From assembly GCF_000297095.1 (NCBI RefSeq), contig NZ_AEEA01000023.1, positions 1-50,967 of the forward strand: 50,967 bases of DNA, given 5' to 3'. Positions 1 through 11,529 of this stretch are shown piece after piece (position 1 is the stretch's first letter; every line of letters starts with the position of its first letter). Made by a program: the position numbers and the translations under genes. A model generated the notes under the pieces. It made no database searches. It worked only from the letters and a program-made list of their open reading frames with translations, and was not told the origin of the DNA. Origin of the DNA: Treponema primitia ZAS-1 (GTDB lineage: Bacteria > Spirochaetota > Spirochaetia > Treponematales > Breznakiellaceae).

Positions 1-119
1 GTTCTTTGAAAGAGGTCTAAGGACTTCAACATAGGGAAGGGGTAAGCAGGTAAGGATCCGAGAGGATAATTATCTGAGAGGAGCATGAGCGAAAGCCATG
101 TTCCCGGGAACAATAATAT
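1..119 (+). other. 16S-23S spacer (3' part)
   Basis: Leader DNA directly ahead of the 23S gene. No tRNA cloverleaf is visible in it. Its last part (105-119) is one arm of the 23S processing stem. The 16S gene would lie before the window. Confidence 0.7.

Positions 120-127
<8 letters not shown>
105..127 (+). other. 23S processing stem, 5' arm
   Basis: This 23-nt arm is perfectly complementary to 3074-3096. Together they form an uninterrupted duplex that loops out the whole 23S, the classic RNase III substrate in bacterial rRNA precursors. The pairing is read directly from the sequence; cleavage by RNase III is inferred. Confidence 0.85.
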
Positions 128-3073
<2,946 letters not shown>

Positions 3074-3081
<8 letters not shown>

Positions 3082-3096
3082 ATATTATTGTTCCCG
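3074..3096 (+). other. 23S processing stem, 3' arm
   Basis: Exact reverse complement of 105-127 and the partner arm of the 23S precursor stem. Confidence 0.85.
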
Positions 3097-3098
3097 TG

Positions 3099-3149
3099 AC
3101 AAAACGCTGATGCGTTTTGTCTTTGAGAAATACGCTCTGCGTATTTCTC
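3099..3149 (+). other. Two hairpins in the 23S-5S spacer
   Basis: Two adjacent perfect inverted repeats: acaaaacgc/gcgttttgt (3099-3107 with 3112-3120) and gagaaatacgc/gcgtatttctc (3125-3135 with 3139-3149, 3-nt loop). They share the core CGC/GCG with T/A-rich flanks and sit between 23S and 5S. They probably act in precursor folding or processing. The second lacks a U-tract, so termination is unlikely. Confidence 0.7.
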
Positions 3150-3183
3150 ACTGCCCGTTCCCGCATAAGTGATGTAAATAATT

Positions 3184-3290
<107 letters not shown>

Positions 3291-3300
<10 letters not shown>

Positions 3301-3311
3301 TTTTTTATTTT
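3291..3311 (+). terminator. Likely rRNA operon terminator
   Basis: The 3' strand of the 5S closing stem runs directly into a T-rich tract (ttttttatttt). A stem followed by U's is consistent with intrinsic termination, but no separate hairpin is seen, so this is moderate. Confidence 0.4.
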
Positions 3312-3339
3312 GTAGTTTTCCTATAGATTTTTCGATTTA

Positions 3340-3368
3340 TTGACATATAAATTTTTCAATGTTAAGAT
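3340..3368 (+). promoter_or_regulatory. Sigma70-type promoter of the SDR gene
   Basis: TTGACA at 3340-3345, 17-nt AT-rich spacer, TAAGAT at 3363-3368. Transcription would start about 45 nt ahead of the ATG. Confidence 0.6.
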
Positions 3369-3423
3369 CGCCGTATAGAATCTGGAAAATGATTTTGTAG
3401 ATCTAAATAACGGAGGAATTTGT

Positions 3424-4200
3424 ATGGGTATCATTGAGAAGCTCAGGTTGGATGGTAAAAAGGCTTTTGTAACAGGCGGCGCCCGGGGAATTGGTTATAA
3501 TATTACCATCGCCTTGGCCGAGGCAGGCGCCGATGTAGCCATTGTAGATATGGACGAGGCGACCGCCAAAACATCGGCGGAGACAATCGCTAAACAGACG
3601 GGCAAGAAAATTATTGCCATCAAGGCTGATGTTACAAAAAAGGCCGATGTGGATGCGATGATCGATTCGGTCCTTAAGGCTTTCGGTAGGATCGATGTGG
3701 CTTTTTGTAATGCCGGCATTGCCCTAAACGTTCCCGCAGAGGAGATGACCTTGGAGGATTGGAACAAGGTTATCAATATCAACCTGACCGGGGTGTTCCT
3801 TACCGCTCAGGCGGCGGGGAAGGTGATGATTAAGCAAGGGGGCGGGTCGATTATCAACACCGCATCCATGTCGGCGCATATCGTCAATGTGCCCCAGCCG
3901 CAGTGTTCCTACAATGCGTCAAAAGCGGGGGTTATTCAGCTTACGAAATCCCTGGCGGTGGAGTGGGCGTTGAAAAACGTGCGGGTGAACAGTATCAGCC
4001 CGGGGTATATCGGCACGGACCTTATCATGAATTCGCCGCTTCTGAAGCCGCTCATCGAAAAATGGTGTGCCCAGTCGCCCCTGCACCGCTTGGGAAAACC
4101 CGAGGAACTGCAGGCTATTGCGGTATATTTGGCGGGGGACGCCAGCGCATTTACCACCGGTTCCGACTTTGGGATTGACGGGGCGTTTACCTGTATCTAA
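3424..4200 (+). CDS. SDR-family NAD(P)-dependent dehydrogenase/reductase
   Basis: A 258-residue classical short-chain dehydrogenase, full length for the family. Visible motifs: the dinucleotide-binding TGGARGIG at residues 17-24, NAG at 96-98, catalytic Ser near 148-150 and the YNASK catalytic Tyr163/Lys167. The C-terminus (TTGSDFGIDGAFT) resembles sorbose/mannitol/arabinitol-type reductases, so a sugar or polyol substrate is plausible but not proven. A good ribosome site (ggagg, 7 nt ahead of the ATG) supports this start. The gene is monocistronic, with its own promoter directly after the rRNA operon, and converges with proS. Confidence 0.9.
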   Translation: MGIIEKLRLDGKKAFVTGGARGIGYNITIALAEAGADVAIVDMDEATAKTSAETIAKQTGKKIIAIKADVTKKADVDAMIDSVLKAFGRIDVAFCNAGIALNVPAEEMTLEDWNKVININLTGVFLTAQAAGKVMIKQGGGSIINTASMSAHIVNVPQPQCSYNASKAGVIQLTKSLAVEWALKNVRVNSISPGYIGTDLIMNSPLLKPLIEKWCAQSPLHRLGKPEELQAIAVYLAGDASAFTTGSDFGIDGAFTCI

Positions 4201-4222
4201 AAACCGGAGATTTACCGGTTTA
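4199..4222. terminator. Possible bidirectional terminator between SDR and proS
   Basis: Inverted repeat aaaccgg/ccggttt with a 7-nt loop between the convergent stop codons; it overlaps the proS stop. A/T-rich flanks are short on both sides, so strength is uncertain. Confidence 0.4.
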
Positions 4223-6074
4223 GTTCCGCTAATTCCCCGTACACCAGTCCCGTTAATTCTTCTGCCGCCTTGGTAAGTTCAACAAGGCGGTTTTCTTTTT
4301 CTGCTCGCCTTTTAACTTCCACCTTGGGGGTATCCCCGGCAAGGTTTTTATCCCCAACCACTACCCGATAGGGTATGCCGATAAGGTCGGCGTCGTTGAA
4401 TTTAACCCCGGGCCGCTCATTCCGGTCATCCAGAAGCACCTCAATGCCCATCTTTTCCAGCTCCGCAGCAATACTGTCCGCAGCGATTTTAACGGCTCCG
4501 TCATACTTGATGGGAACGATGATCACATGGAAGGGTGCAATGGTGATGGGCCAAATGATGCCCTGGTCGTCGTGGTGCTCTTCGATAGCCGAGGCAAGGG
4601 TCCGGTCCAGGCCTATGCCGTAACAGCCCATGGTGGGGGTATGGCTTTTGCCATTCTCATCCAGGTAATTCACCTTCATAGACTTGGTGTATTTGTATCC
4701 CAGCTTAAAGATATGCCCCAGTTCATTGCCCTTCTTCTCGTAGAGCGCCTCCCCACAGACAGGACAGCGGTCCCCGGCAACAACGGTGCGGACATCGGTG
4801 ACCAGCCAGCCGCCAAAGTCCCGGCCGTAGGCTACGTGGGTATAGTGCAGGTCCTTGGCTAAAGCGCCGGCCACAGCATCGTTCATGGCGGTGACCGTCT
4901 CGTCGGCGATGACCGGCGCGCTGGTGAGGCCGACGGGGCCTGCAAAGCCCACGGGGGCGCCGGTGATGCGCTCAACATCGGTATCTGCGGCGAGCATTAC
5001 TTCTGCGGCCTTGAGTATGGCGGCGAGTTTAACTTCGTTGACATCCAGGTCGCCGCGGATGGCCACGGCGAAGAAGGCTTCAGGGTAGACCAGGGGAGCA
5101 TCGGGAGCAGGCTTGCGGCGCTCCAGTTTGGAACAGCCCGGGGCAGCGCTGAGGTCCAGTTCCACGTTGACCGCCTTGTAGATCAGGGTTTTGATGAATT
5201 TTTTTGCATCGGTTTTGAGGAAACCGCAGAGTTCTTCTATGGTTTTGACATGTGGGGTGTCGATCTTTTCCAGCGGTGGAATTGAGGCCGCGGCGGCTTT
5301 AGCGGACTCAATTGAAGCGGGGGCGGTGTAGTCCGGTTTGCAGGCGGCCTTTTCCACATTAGCGGCATAACCGCACGCGCTACTTGCAACGGAGTTTCCC
5401 GCGCAGAGGAGGAGGGTGTTATCCCCAATCTCGCTTTCCACCATAAACTCTTCCGAGCCCGTACCGCCCATGGCGCCGGAGTCGGCCCGGACGGGGATCA
5501 CCGTGAGGCCGCAGCGCTTAAAGATACGGCGGTAGGCCCGGCCCATTTTCTGGTAGGTTTCGTCCAGGCTCTCATCATCGGTGTGATAAGAATAGGCATC
5601 CTTCATCACAAATTCCCGGCCCCGCATGACTCCATAGCGGGGGCGTACTTCATCCCGGTACTTGGTGTTGATCTGGTAGAGGGAAAGGGGGAGTTGGCGG
5701 TAACTGGAAAGCTCGTCCCGAACTATAGCGGTAAAGGCTTCTTCCGCCGTGGGGGACACCACGAAATCCGCATCCAGCCGGTTCTTTACCCGCAGAAGCG
5801 CTTCTCCCATGGAGTCCCAGCGGCCTGATTCTTTCCATAATTCGCCGGGGATCACCACGGTGGGCTTTATTTCCAGAAAACCGATGGCGTCCATCTCTTC
5901 ACGGATGATATTTTCAACCTTTCTGAAGGACCGCAGGCCCAGGGGCAGGTAAGCAAAGAGGCCGTTGGAGAGCTTGCGGATCATGGCGGCCCGGAGCATA
6001 AGACGATGGCTTACGATTATTGCGTCACCGGGAACTTCCCGGAGGGTTGGGATAAATGTTTCAGAAACCTTCAT
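4212..6074 (-). CDS. proS: Prolyl-tRNA synthetase (bacterial long type)
   Basis: Charges tRNA-Pro with proline. About 620 residues from MKVSETF. That start is preferred over an ATG 10 codons upstream because aaagga lies 7 nt before it. Class II motif 2 (KYRDEVRPRYGVMRGREF) and motif 3 (GCYGIGLDRTL) are intact. Between them lies the bacterial INS editing domain (from about DTPHVKTIEEL to the motif 3 side), which removes misactivated alanine. The domain carries an extra charged/proline-rich segment (around LERRKPAPDAP), which helps explain why the protein is longer than the roughly 570 residues of E. coli ProS. Cytosolic. The gene converges with the SDR gene. A tRNA-Pro gene is in the same window, about 38 kb away. 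Confidence 0.96.
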   Translation of the reverse strand: MKVSETFIPTLREVPGDAIIVSHRLMLRAAMIRKLSNGLFAYLPLGLRSFRKVENIIREEMDAIGFLEIKPTVVIPGELWKESGRWDSMGEALLRVKNRLDADFVVSPTAEEAFTAIVRDELSSYRQLPLSLYQINTKYRDEVRPRYGVMRGREFVMKDAYSYHTDDESLDETYQKMGRAYRRIFKRCGLTVIPVRADSGAMGGTGSEEFMVESEIGDNTLLLCAGNSVASSACGYAANVEKAACKPDYTAPASIESAKAAAASIPPLEKIDTPHVKTIEELCGFLKTDAKKFIKTLIYKAVNVELDLSAAPGCSKLERRKPAPDAPLVYPEAFFAVAIRGDLDVNEVKLAAILKAAEVMLAADTDVERITGAPVGFAGPVGLTSAPVIADETVTAMNDAVAGALAKDLHYTHVAYGRDFGGWLVTDVRTVVAGDRCPVCGEALYEKKGNELGHIFKLGYKYTKSMKVNYLDENGKSHTPTMGCYGIGLDRTLASAIEEHHDDQGIIWPITIAPFHVIIVPIKYDGAVKIAADSIAAELEKMGIEVLLDDRNERPGVKFNDADLIGIPYRVVVGDKNLAGDTPKVEVKRRAEKENRLVELTKAAEELTGLVYGELAELNR

Positions 6075-6134
6075 GGTGTATTCCTTTGTGTTTTGATACA
6101 GCATACCCGCTAAATTGCCTTTTTTGCAAGGCTG

Positions 6135-6965
6135 TTAGAACCAGAGATATACCCGGTGGAGCTGAACGCAGATGATCCAGGTCCCGCCCACCAGGAGGAG
6201 CAGTCCCGGCAGGGGGGTTATCCAGGTATCTGCGGAGAGGAGTACCGCCCTTCCCCAGAACACCATGAGGGAACCAATGCCGATAAAAATATACTCCCTG
6301 GAACCACGGGTATAGGCGGAGATAAAGAAACTAAGCATGGAAATCAACACGATACCCACCTCCACCATTTTAAGCATGGAAGCATAGCCATAGATCATTG
6401 TCAGGCTGCTGTCCCAGGCAAGACCGTCTATTGGTACCCCCAGTGCAATAATTAGGGTGGCTATGGCGATGATAAAAACGATACTTCCCTGTTTTTGTTC
6501 TCCCAGCCCCGCCGCATAGATACTGGCAGCAAAGAGGGAAAAGATCCCAAAGAACCGGGCAAAGAGCAGTACCCGGGAACTAATCACCAGGTAGACGCTG
6601 GGGAGATCATTCACCGCCCTGAGGGGCGCCATGACCCGCAATGTCTCAAAGGCAAAGGAAACTACAAAAAAGGCAAAAAAGAGGATCTCCGGGGACTGTG
6701 TTTTCTCGAAAAAATAGTAGATGAGGATCATGGTGATAAAGGCATACAACACCGAGCATATCATAGTAACAAAGGATACATAGGGCGTGGCCGGAAAAAA
6801 ATGGGAAACCAGGGATTGAAAAACCCCTGCGGACCGTGTGGCAGCGGCTCCAAGTTCGGGGTAGGCAGGAAAGATGGTAAAAGACAGCGATAAGGTAACT
6901 ACCAGAGCCAGAAGAGAAAGGGCTATGCCGGATCGAAAATAGTTGTTTCGGACTGAAAGTGTCAT
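6135..6965 (-). CDS. Polytopic membrane protein of unknown function
   Basis: A 276-residue protein with about seven to eight hydrophobic segments (for example around residues 13-33, 60-85, 92-112, 155-180 and 200-222) separated by short loops, so it is an integral inner-membrane protein. No recognised catalytic or transport motif. The layout resembles small seven-helix membrane sensors or the 7TM modules that precede signalling domains, but no signalling domain follows. It lies between the sugar ABC permease gene and proS on the same strand, with 66 nt before it containing a weak GC-rich inverted repeat (ggggct/agcccc near 7002-7016) and no clear promoter. Function unknown. Confidence 0.7.
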   Translation of the reverse strand: MTLSVRNNYFRSGIALSLLALVVTLSLSFTIFPAYPELGAAATRSAGVFQSLVSHFFPATPYVSFVTMICSVLYAFITMILIYYFFEKTQSPEILFFAFFVVSFAFETLRVMAPLRAVNDLPSVYLVISSRVLLFARFFGIFSLFAASIYAAGLGEQKQGSIVFIIAIATLIIALGVPIDGLAWDSSLTMIYGYASMLKMVEVGIVLISMLSFFISAYTRGSREYIFIGIGSLMVFWGRAVLLSADTWITPLPGLLLLVGGTWIICVQLHRVYLWF

Positions 6966-7031
6966 AATACCCCAGCATAAAGCATCCCGGGATTGGGCTC
7001 AAGGGGCTTTAAGCCCCCTGAGTGGAGGCGT

Positions 7032-8042
7032 TTAGCTCTGAGCGCCCTTGGGAGATTTTATAAACTTCAGCATCAGGGTTCCCTTAAAATTACGCTTAAA
7101 GCTGTCAATGCCGATAGCCAGGAGCAGGACCAGGCCTTTTATCAATAACTGGTAAAATTCACCCATGTTTATCAATATAAGTCCGTTATTGAGGAGTCCG
7201 ATGACAATGATGCCCAGAACCGCGCCCAGTACATCCCCGGATCCTCCCATGATGGAGACCCCGCCCAGCACAAGGCCGCTTATGACATCAAATTCAAATC
7301 CGTTGCCTGTGGTGGGCTGGCCGGAATTAACCCGGGAAAGCCAGATGATACCGGCAACGCCGGAAAAAAACCCGCAGACCGTATAGGCCAATACCTTAAC
7401 CTGTTTGGTGTTAATCCCCGATAATCTTGACGCCTCTTCGTTGCCCCCCACGGCATAGAAATACCTGCCGGGGAAAGACCTCATAAGAAACACCGCTCCT
7501 ATAACGCAAATAAGCGCCATGATTATAACCGGGATGGGAAAAATGCCTACATATCCCTGGCCGAGTTTTTTAAAGGCAACGGGGAATCCGAAAATCGGGA
7601 TACCCTTACTGATGATAAAACTGACCCCCTTAAGGATATTTTGCATACACAGGGTAGAAATAAGGGGCATTAACTTGCCGTAGGCCACGAGTATGCCGTT
7701 AAGCATACCCACCAGGGTGGCAATGACCAGGGTAATAAAGCAGGCATATACCGGCGGGATACCGTTTTTTACCATCATGTAGGCGCACATGATATTGACA
7801 AAGGTGACCTGGGAGCTGATAGAGAGATCAATTCCGCCGGTGAGCATGACACAGATCATGCCGATGCCGGCAATGCCTATCATAGATATCTGGCGGAATA
7901 CGTTGAGAAAATTTGCGGTGGTTAAAAAATTCGGCGATTGCCAGGAAAAAAATGCAATGATGAGAAAAAGCAGTATTATTATGGGGATCTTGCTGGAGTG
8001 GGTTACTTTTGCTAAAATGCTGTTCACGGTATTCTCCTTCAT
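7032..8042 (-). CDS. Sugar ABC transporter permease (RbsC-like)
   Basis: 336 residues, about ten membrane helices, in the branched-chain permease/RbsC family. Family features include the ITVLMLTGGIDLS-like segment (here CVMLTGGIDLSISS), AVGGNEEASRLSGIN and SGLVLGGVSIMGGSG. It would form the membrane channel of a monosaccharide importer with the preceding ATPase and binding protein. The start overlaps the ATPase stop by 4 nt, so translational coupling is likely. Substrate cannot be told from sequence. Confidence 0.92.
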   Translation of the reverse strand: MKENTVNSILAKVTHSSKIPIIILLFLIIAFFSWQSPNFLTTANFLNVFRQISMIGIAGIGMICVMLTGGIDLSISSQVTFVNIMCAYMMVKNGIPPVYACFITLVIATLVGMLNGILVAYGKLMPLISTLCMQNILKGVSFIISKGIPIFGFPVAFKKLGQGYVGIFPIPVIIMALICVIGAVFLMRSFPGRYFYAVGGNEEASRLSGINTKQVKVLAYTVCGFFSGVAGIIWLSRVNSGQPTTGNGFEFDVISGLVLGGVSIMGGSGDVLGAVLGIIVIGLLNNGLILINMGEFYQLLIKGLVLLLAIGIDSFKRNFKGTLMLKFIKSPKGAQS

Positions 8043-9520
8043 TCACCGGATGCCATGGCAAGAATTGCTGCCTGACTAAAGTTCTGTTTTTGTAATTCGC
8101 CCATTAATCTTCCTTCACACAGGACTATGATACGATCGGAGATTCCTATTAATTCTTCCATCTCGGAAGAGATCATGATGATACACTTTCCTTCTGCTGC
8201 AAGCTGATTCAGGAGTTTATATATTTCCTGTTTTGCCCCAACATCTATACCTCTGGTCGGTTCATCAAAGATGAGATAATCGCATTGAGCCGCCAGCCAC
8301 TTGGCTAATACCACTTTTTGCTGATTGCCGCCGGATAGATTTTTGACCGTCTGGGCCAAGGAGGGAGTTTTAATGCTGAGGGAATTTTTTTGTTCCATGG
8401 ACAGTTCATTTACCCGGTGGTAATTGACAAACAAGGCCCGGGACATCCGGTGCAACAGGGGTAATGAAATGTTTTCGAGAACGTTCATTTCAAGGAGAAG
8501 TCCGTGCTGCTTGCGATCCTCGGGGATCAGGGCGATGCCGTTTTGTACCGCGTCCCGGGGATTTTTGATGTGTACCCGCCTGCCCTTAAGGTATAATTCA
8601 CCCCCCTCTGCGGGGACGGCGCCGTAAATCAACTGGGCTAATTCGGTACGTCCGGCGCCGACCAGGCCCCCTATGCCCAAAATTTCCCCACGCCGCAGGG
8701 AAAAGGAAATATCATGGACCCCGTTCCCGGTAAAATTGCGGACTTCCATCTCCACTTCCCCGAGTTTTGCATCACGCTCAGGAAAAGTCGCCCCAAGGCT
8801 GCGGCCCACCATGTACCGGATAAGTTCATCCCGGTTGGTCTTGGAGGTTTCCAGGGTAGTAATATAGGCGCCGTCACGGAGTATGGAAATACGGTCGGAA
8901 ATGCGGAATACCTCGTCAAGCCGGTGGGAAATATATAAAACCGTTACGCCGCTTTCCTTAAGCCGCAGTATCAGCCGCAGCATCGCATCCACCTCTTCTT
9001 CCGTAAGCGCTGCGGAAGGTTCGTCCATGATAAGGATCTTTGCATTCCGGGAGAGCGCCCGGGCAATCTCTATCAACTGCTGAAAGGCAACGGACAGGGT
9101 CTTTACTTTTGCTTTGGGATCAATTTTAAGATCCAGGGCGGTAAATAATTCGGAGGTCCTGTCCTGCATAGCCTGGTAATTTACCACTCCCATGTTACCC
9201 AAAAGTGATCCTAAAAAGACATTTTCCGCCACCGAAAGTTCGGGAACCATCATAAGTTCCTGATAGATAATGGCAATGCCGAGATTTTTTGCTGTTTTGG
9301 TACGCATCCTATCATAGGACTGGCCATTAATTACAATGGTCCCCTCATCAGGAATTTCCGCACCCGCAATGATCTTAATGAGGGTTGATTTTCCGGCGCC
9401 GTTCTCGCCCATGATGGCATGGACTTCTCCGGGGGAAAAATCCATGCTCACCTTATCAAGGGCTTTTACGCCGGGATATTTTTTGGTGATGTTTTTTACT
9501 GAAAGAATAAACTGATCCAT
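8039..9520 (-). CDS. Sugar ABC transporter ATP-binding protein (RbsA-like)
   Basis: 493 residues with two tandem nucleotide-binding domains, as in RbsA/MglA/XylG. N-terminal domain: Walker A GENGAGKST (38-46), a divergent signature (LSVAFQQ) and Walker B LIMDEPSAALT. C-terminal domain: degenerate P-loop (GLVGAGRTEL), intact signature LSGGNQQK and Walker B YLIFDEPTRGID. This asymmetric pattern is normal for the family. Powers sugar import at the cytoplasmic face. Separated from the binding-protein gene by 27 nt and overlapping the permease gene. Confidence 0.95.
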   Translation of the reverse strand: MDQFILSVKNITKKYPGVKALDKVSMDFSPGEVHAIMGENGAGKSTLIKIIAGAEIPDEGTIVINGQSYDRMRTKTAKNLGIAIIYQELMMVPELSVAENVFLGSLLGNMGVVNYQAMQDRTSELFTALDLKIDPKAKVKTLSVAFQQLIEIARALSRNAKILIMDEPSAALTEEEVDAMLRLILRLKESGVTVLYISHRLDEVFRISDRISILRDGAYITTLETSKTNRDELIRYMVGRSLGATFPERDAKLGEVEMEVRNFTGNGVHDISFSLRRGEILGIGGLVGAGRTELAQLIYGAVPAEGGELYLKGRRVHIKNPRDAVQNGIALIPEDRKQHGLLLEMNVLENISLPLLHRMSRALFVNYHRVNELSMEQKNSLSIKTPSLAQTVKNLSGGNQQKVVLAKWLAAQCDYLIFDEPTRGIDVGAKQEIYKLLNQLAAEGKCIIMISSEMEELIGISDRIIVLCEGRLMGELQKQNFSQAAILAMASGE

Positions 9521-9547
9521 AAGATACCCCGTTAAAACTCCGGAAAC

Positions 9548-10492
9548 TTACATAAACTCCTTATAGTTTGTCTTATCCACGGTAATGGTGGGGGTCAAAT
9601 AAACCTTTTCATAGGTCCCCGATATCAGTTTGTCCACAATTTCCTCTACCATTTCTGCGTTCTGCCGGGGCACACCCTTGCTGACGGTCATCTTAAAGGG
9701 GGTGTTGCCATCGATTTTTGCCAGGGCTTCTTCGGTGGCGTCAATGCCGAAAACGGCGTATTTTTCCGGGTCCACTCCCCGGGATTCAAGCAATTCACAG
9801 GCCCCAAGGGCGCCGCCGTCGGTGATACCGAGGAACATCTTGATATTGGGATTAGCCTGAAGCATGTTTTCTGCAAAGTTCATGCCGCTTGTAATGTCAA
9901 TCCCCATACCGGTGGCAACAATTTTAATTTTTGAGTTGCTTTCTTTAAGGCCCTCTAAAATTCCATCGTTCCGGTCTCTGCCCTCTTTGATATATTGCCA
10001 GTCAAACATACCGGCTTCAACTTCTACATCGCCGTATACTTCCCGGGCCCATTTGGCTGCGGCTATACCCACCGCCTTGCCGCAGGCAAGATTATCATCG
10101 TACATGTTTACATCCGCTGTCGGATAAGCAATGCCATGTCCCATCATGATGACCCCTTTTTCATGGGCGGCGGCAACAGTATCCGCCAGAGCATTGGGGT
10201 CCTGGGGCTGGGCGATGATCACGGTCATACCGTTGGTGATAAAGTTTTCGATCTGGGTAATCTGGGTACCCGAATCCATTCTACAATCCACCGCAGTGAG
10301 CTGCCACCCCCTGTTTTTACAAATAGCCTCAAATTCTCTGAAAAAGTCCGAAAAATAAGCGTCCGCCAAAGATAGGACCGTATATCCTATCTTGATTGTT
10401 TTTTCATCCTGGGGCGCCTGTTTCTTGCTGCACCCGGTAACCAATACAATGGCCAACACAGCCGCTGCCAAAACCCCTAATACTTTTTTCAT
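9548..10492 (-). CDS. Periplasmic sugar-binding lipoprotein (RbsB-like)
   Basis: 314 residues. The N-terminus is a lipoprotein signal (hydrophobic core then LVTGC, Cys21 as lipidation site). The rest is a periplasmic-binding/LacI-like fold, beginning with the KIGYTVLSLADAYFS ligand-cleft strand and containing IIAQPQDPNAL and MFLGITDGGALGACE. It captures a sugar for the RbsAC-like permease. An excellent ribosome site (aggaggattta) precedes the ATG. Second gene in an operon that starts with an esterase gene, which suggests the ligand may be released from or carried as an acylated sugar (inference). Confidence 0.92.
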   Translation of the reverse strand: MKKVLGVLAAAVLAIVLVTGCSKKQAPQDEKTIKIGYTVLSLADAYFSDFFREFEAICKNRGWQLTAVDCRMDSGTQITQIENFITNGMTVIIAQPQDPNALADTVAAAHEKGVIMMGHGIAYPTADVNMYDDNLACGKAVGIAAAKWAREVYGDVEVEAGMFDWQYIKEGRDRNDGILEGLKESNSKIKIVATGMGIDITSGMNFAENMLQANPNIKMFLGITDGGALGACELLESRGVDPEKYAVFGIDATEEALAKIDGNTPFKMTVSKGVPRQNAEMVEEIVDKLISGTYEKVYLTPTITVDKTNYKEFM

Positions 10493-10537
10493 CCTTAAAT
10501 CCTCCTGTAATATTGTTACGGCTTACGCCATAGAGTG

Positions 10538-11362
10538 CTATTTCAAATGCTTCCGTAAAAATTCAAGGATTATTTCCTTGACCTCGGGCTGGACAAAGGT
10601 CGCCTCCGCGTGTTCAGAGCCCTCCAGGATAATAAGGTCCGCCTCCACCCCCGCCGCCTGCAGTACGTCATAGAGTTTTTCGCTCTGGGACAGGGGAACC
10701 TGAGAATCGGCGGTACCGTGGAGGAGCAAATACGGGGGGGTATCCTTGGTAACCAGTTTGGTTATATCGGGATATTTCCGCATATCCGGGGGCAGGGCAT
10801 CCGCTAAAATATCGGCAATCGGAAAACTGCTTATCTCCGTAGCCGGGTACCAGGGGATTGCCGCTTGTACCGCGCTTGACTGGTCAAGATACGCCCCCTG
10901 GTCATACTCCCGGAGCGTACCCGCAGCCCCGGTCAGGGCGGCGAGATAGCCTCCTGCGGATTCACCCATCACCGCAAAGTGGTTTGGATCGATGCGGAAT
11001 TTATCCGCATGGGCCCGCAGGAACCGTATCGCTTCTTTGATATCCACTATCTGCTGGGGAAATCGGGTGCGGGCAGTAACACTGTAATCCACACTGGCAA
11101 TGACAAACCCTTTTTTGGCAAACCATACCAGTTCCGGCGTCCATACATTGCGGTCCATTTCTGTCCAGGCGCCGCCGCAGAGCCATATGATCACCGGCCA
11201 GGTGACCCGCTCATCATAGTCGGCGAACTGACGCTTGCGCAGGAGACTTATCTTGAGGGAACGGGTGGTTGCATCGCACCAGTCAGGACGCTGGGCGTAT
11301 ACAATTCCATCGGCCAGAGTTATCAATGGCTCTTTCGCAGTAAGATTAAGTGTTTTTTTCAT
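10538..11362 (-). CDS. Alpha/beta-hydrolase, BD-FAE/esterase-lipase type
   Basis: 274 residues without a signal peptide, so probably cytoplasmic. The nucleophile elbow GESAGG places Ser135; Asp219 (HGTADSQVP) and His251 (SEHAE) complete the triad. The usual oxyanion HGGG motif is LCGGAW here, a variant seen in some family members. The family includes acetyl/feruloyl esterases acting on decorated sugars and many uncharacterised hydrolases; exact substrate unknown. First gene of the sugar-importer operon, 45 nt ahead of the binding-protein gene, and has a sigma70-type promoter upstream. Confidence 0.85.
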   Translation of the reverse strand: MKKTLNLTAKEPLITLADGIVYAQRPDWCDATTRSLKISLLRKRQFADYDERVTWPVIIWLCGGAWTEMDRNVWTPELVWFAKKGFVIASVDYSVTARTRFPQQIVDIKEAIRFLRAHADKFRIDPNHFAVMGESAGGYLAALTGAAGTLREYDQGAYLDQSSAVQAAIPWYPATEISSFPIADILADALPPDMRKYPDITKLVTKDTPPYLLLHGTADSQVPLSQSEKLYDVLQAAGVEADLIILEGSEHAEATFVQPEVKEIILEFLRKHLK

Positions 11363-11444
11363 AAATTTAGAAGTTTCCTTTAAAATAGTATTATTTCTAT
11401 AGTAAAATCATATTTCTTGATTAACATATTTAATAAGATATATA

Positions 11445-11473
11445 AAGATATATCCCAAATTCTGTTCTGTCAA
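11445..11473 (-). promoter_or_regulatory. Promoter of the esterase / sugar ABC operon
   Basis: On the minus strand: TTGACA (11468-11473), 17-nt spacer, TATCTT (11445-11450). The surrounding gatatatc/tatatatc direct and inverted AT motifs could bind a regulator. The leader to the ATG is about 80 nt and AT-rich. Confidence 0.6.
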
Positions 11474-11529
11474 TACTTTTCGGTAAAAAGCCTTTTCCCC
11501 GCAGATTAACGCATATAATGGGAAAGTAT

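Noticed and set aside
1..104. Possible tRNA in the 16S-23S spacer fragment
   Set aside because: No acceptor/T-arm pairing or GTTCRA motif could be found.
7002..7016. Rho-independent terminator after the ABC permease gene
   Set aside because: Only a 6-bp stem (ggggct/agcccc) and no T-tract.
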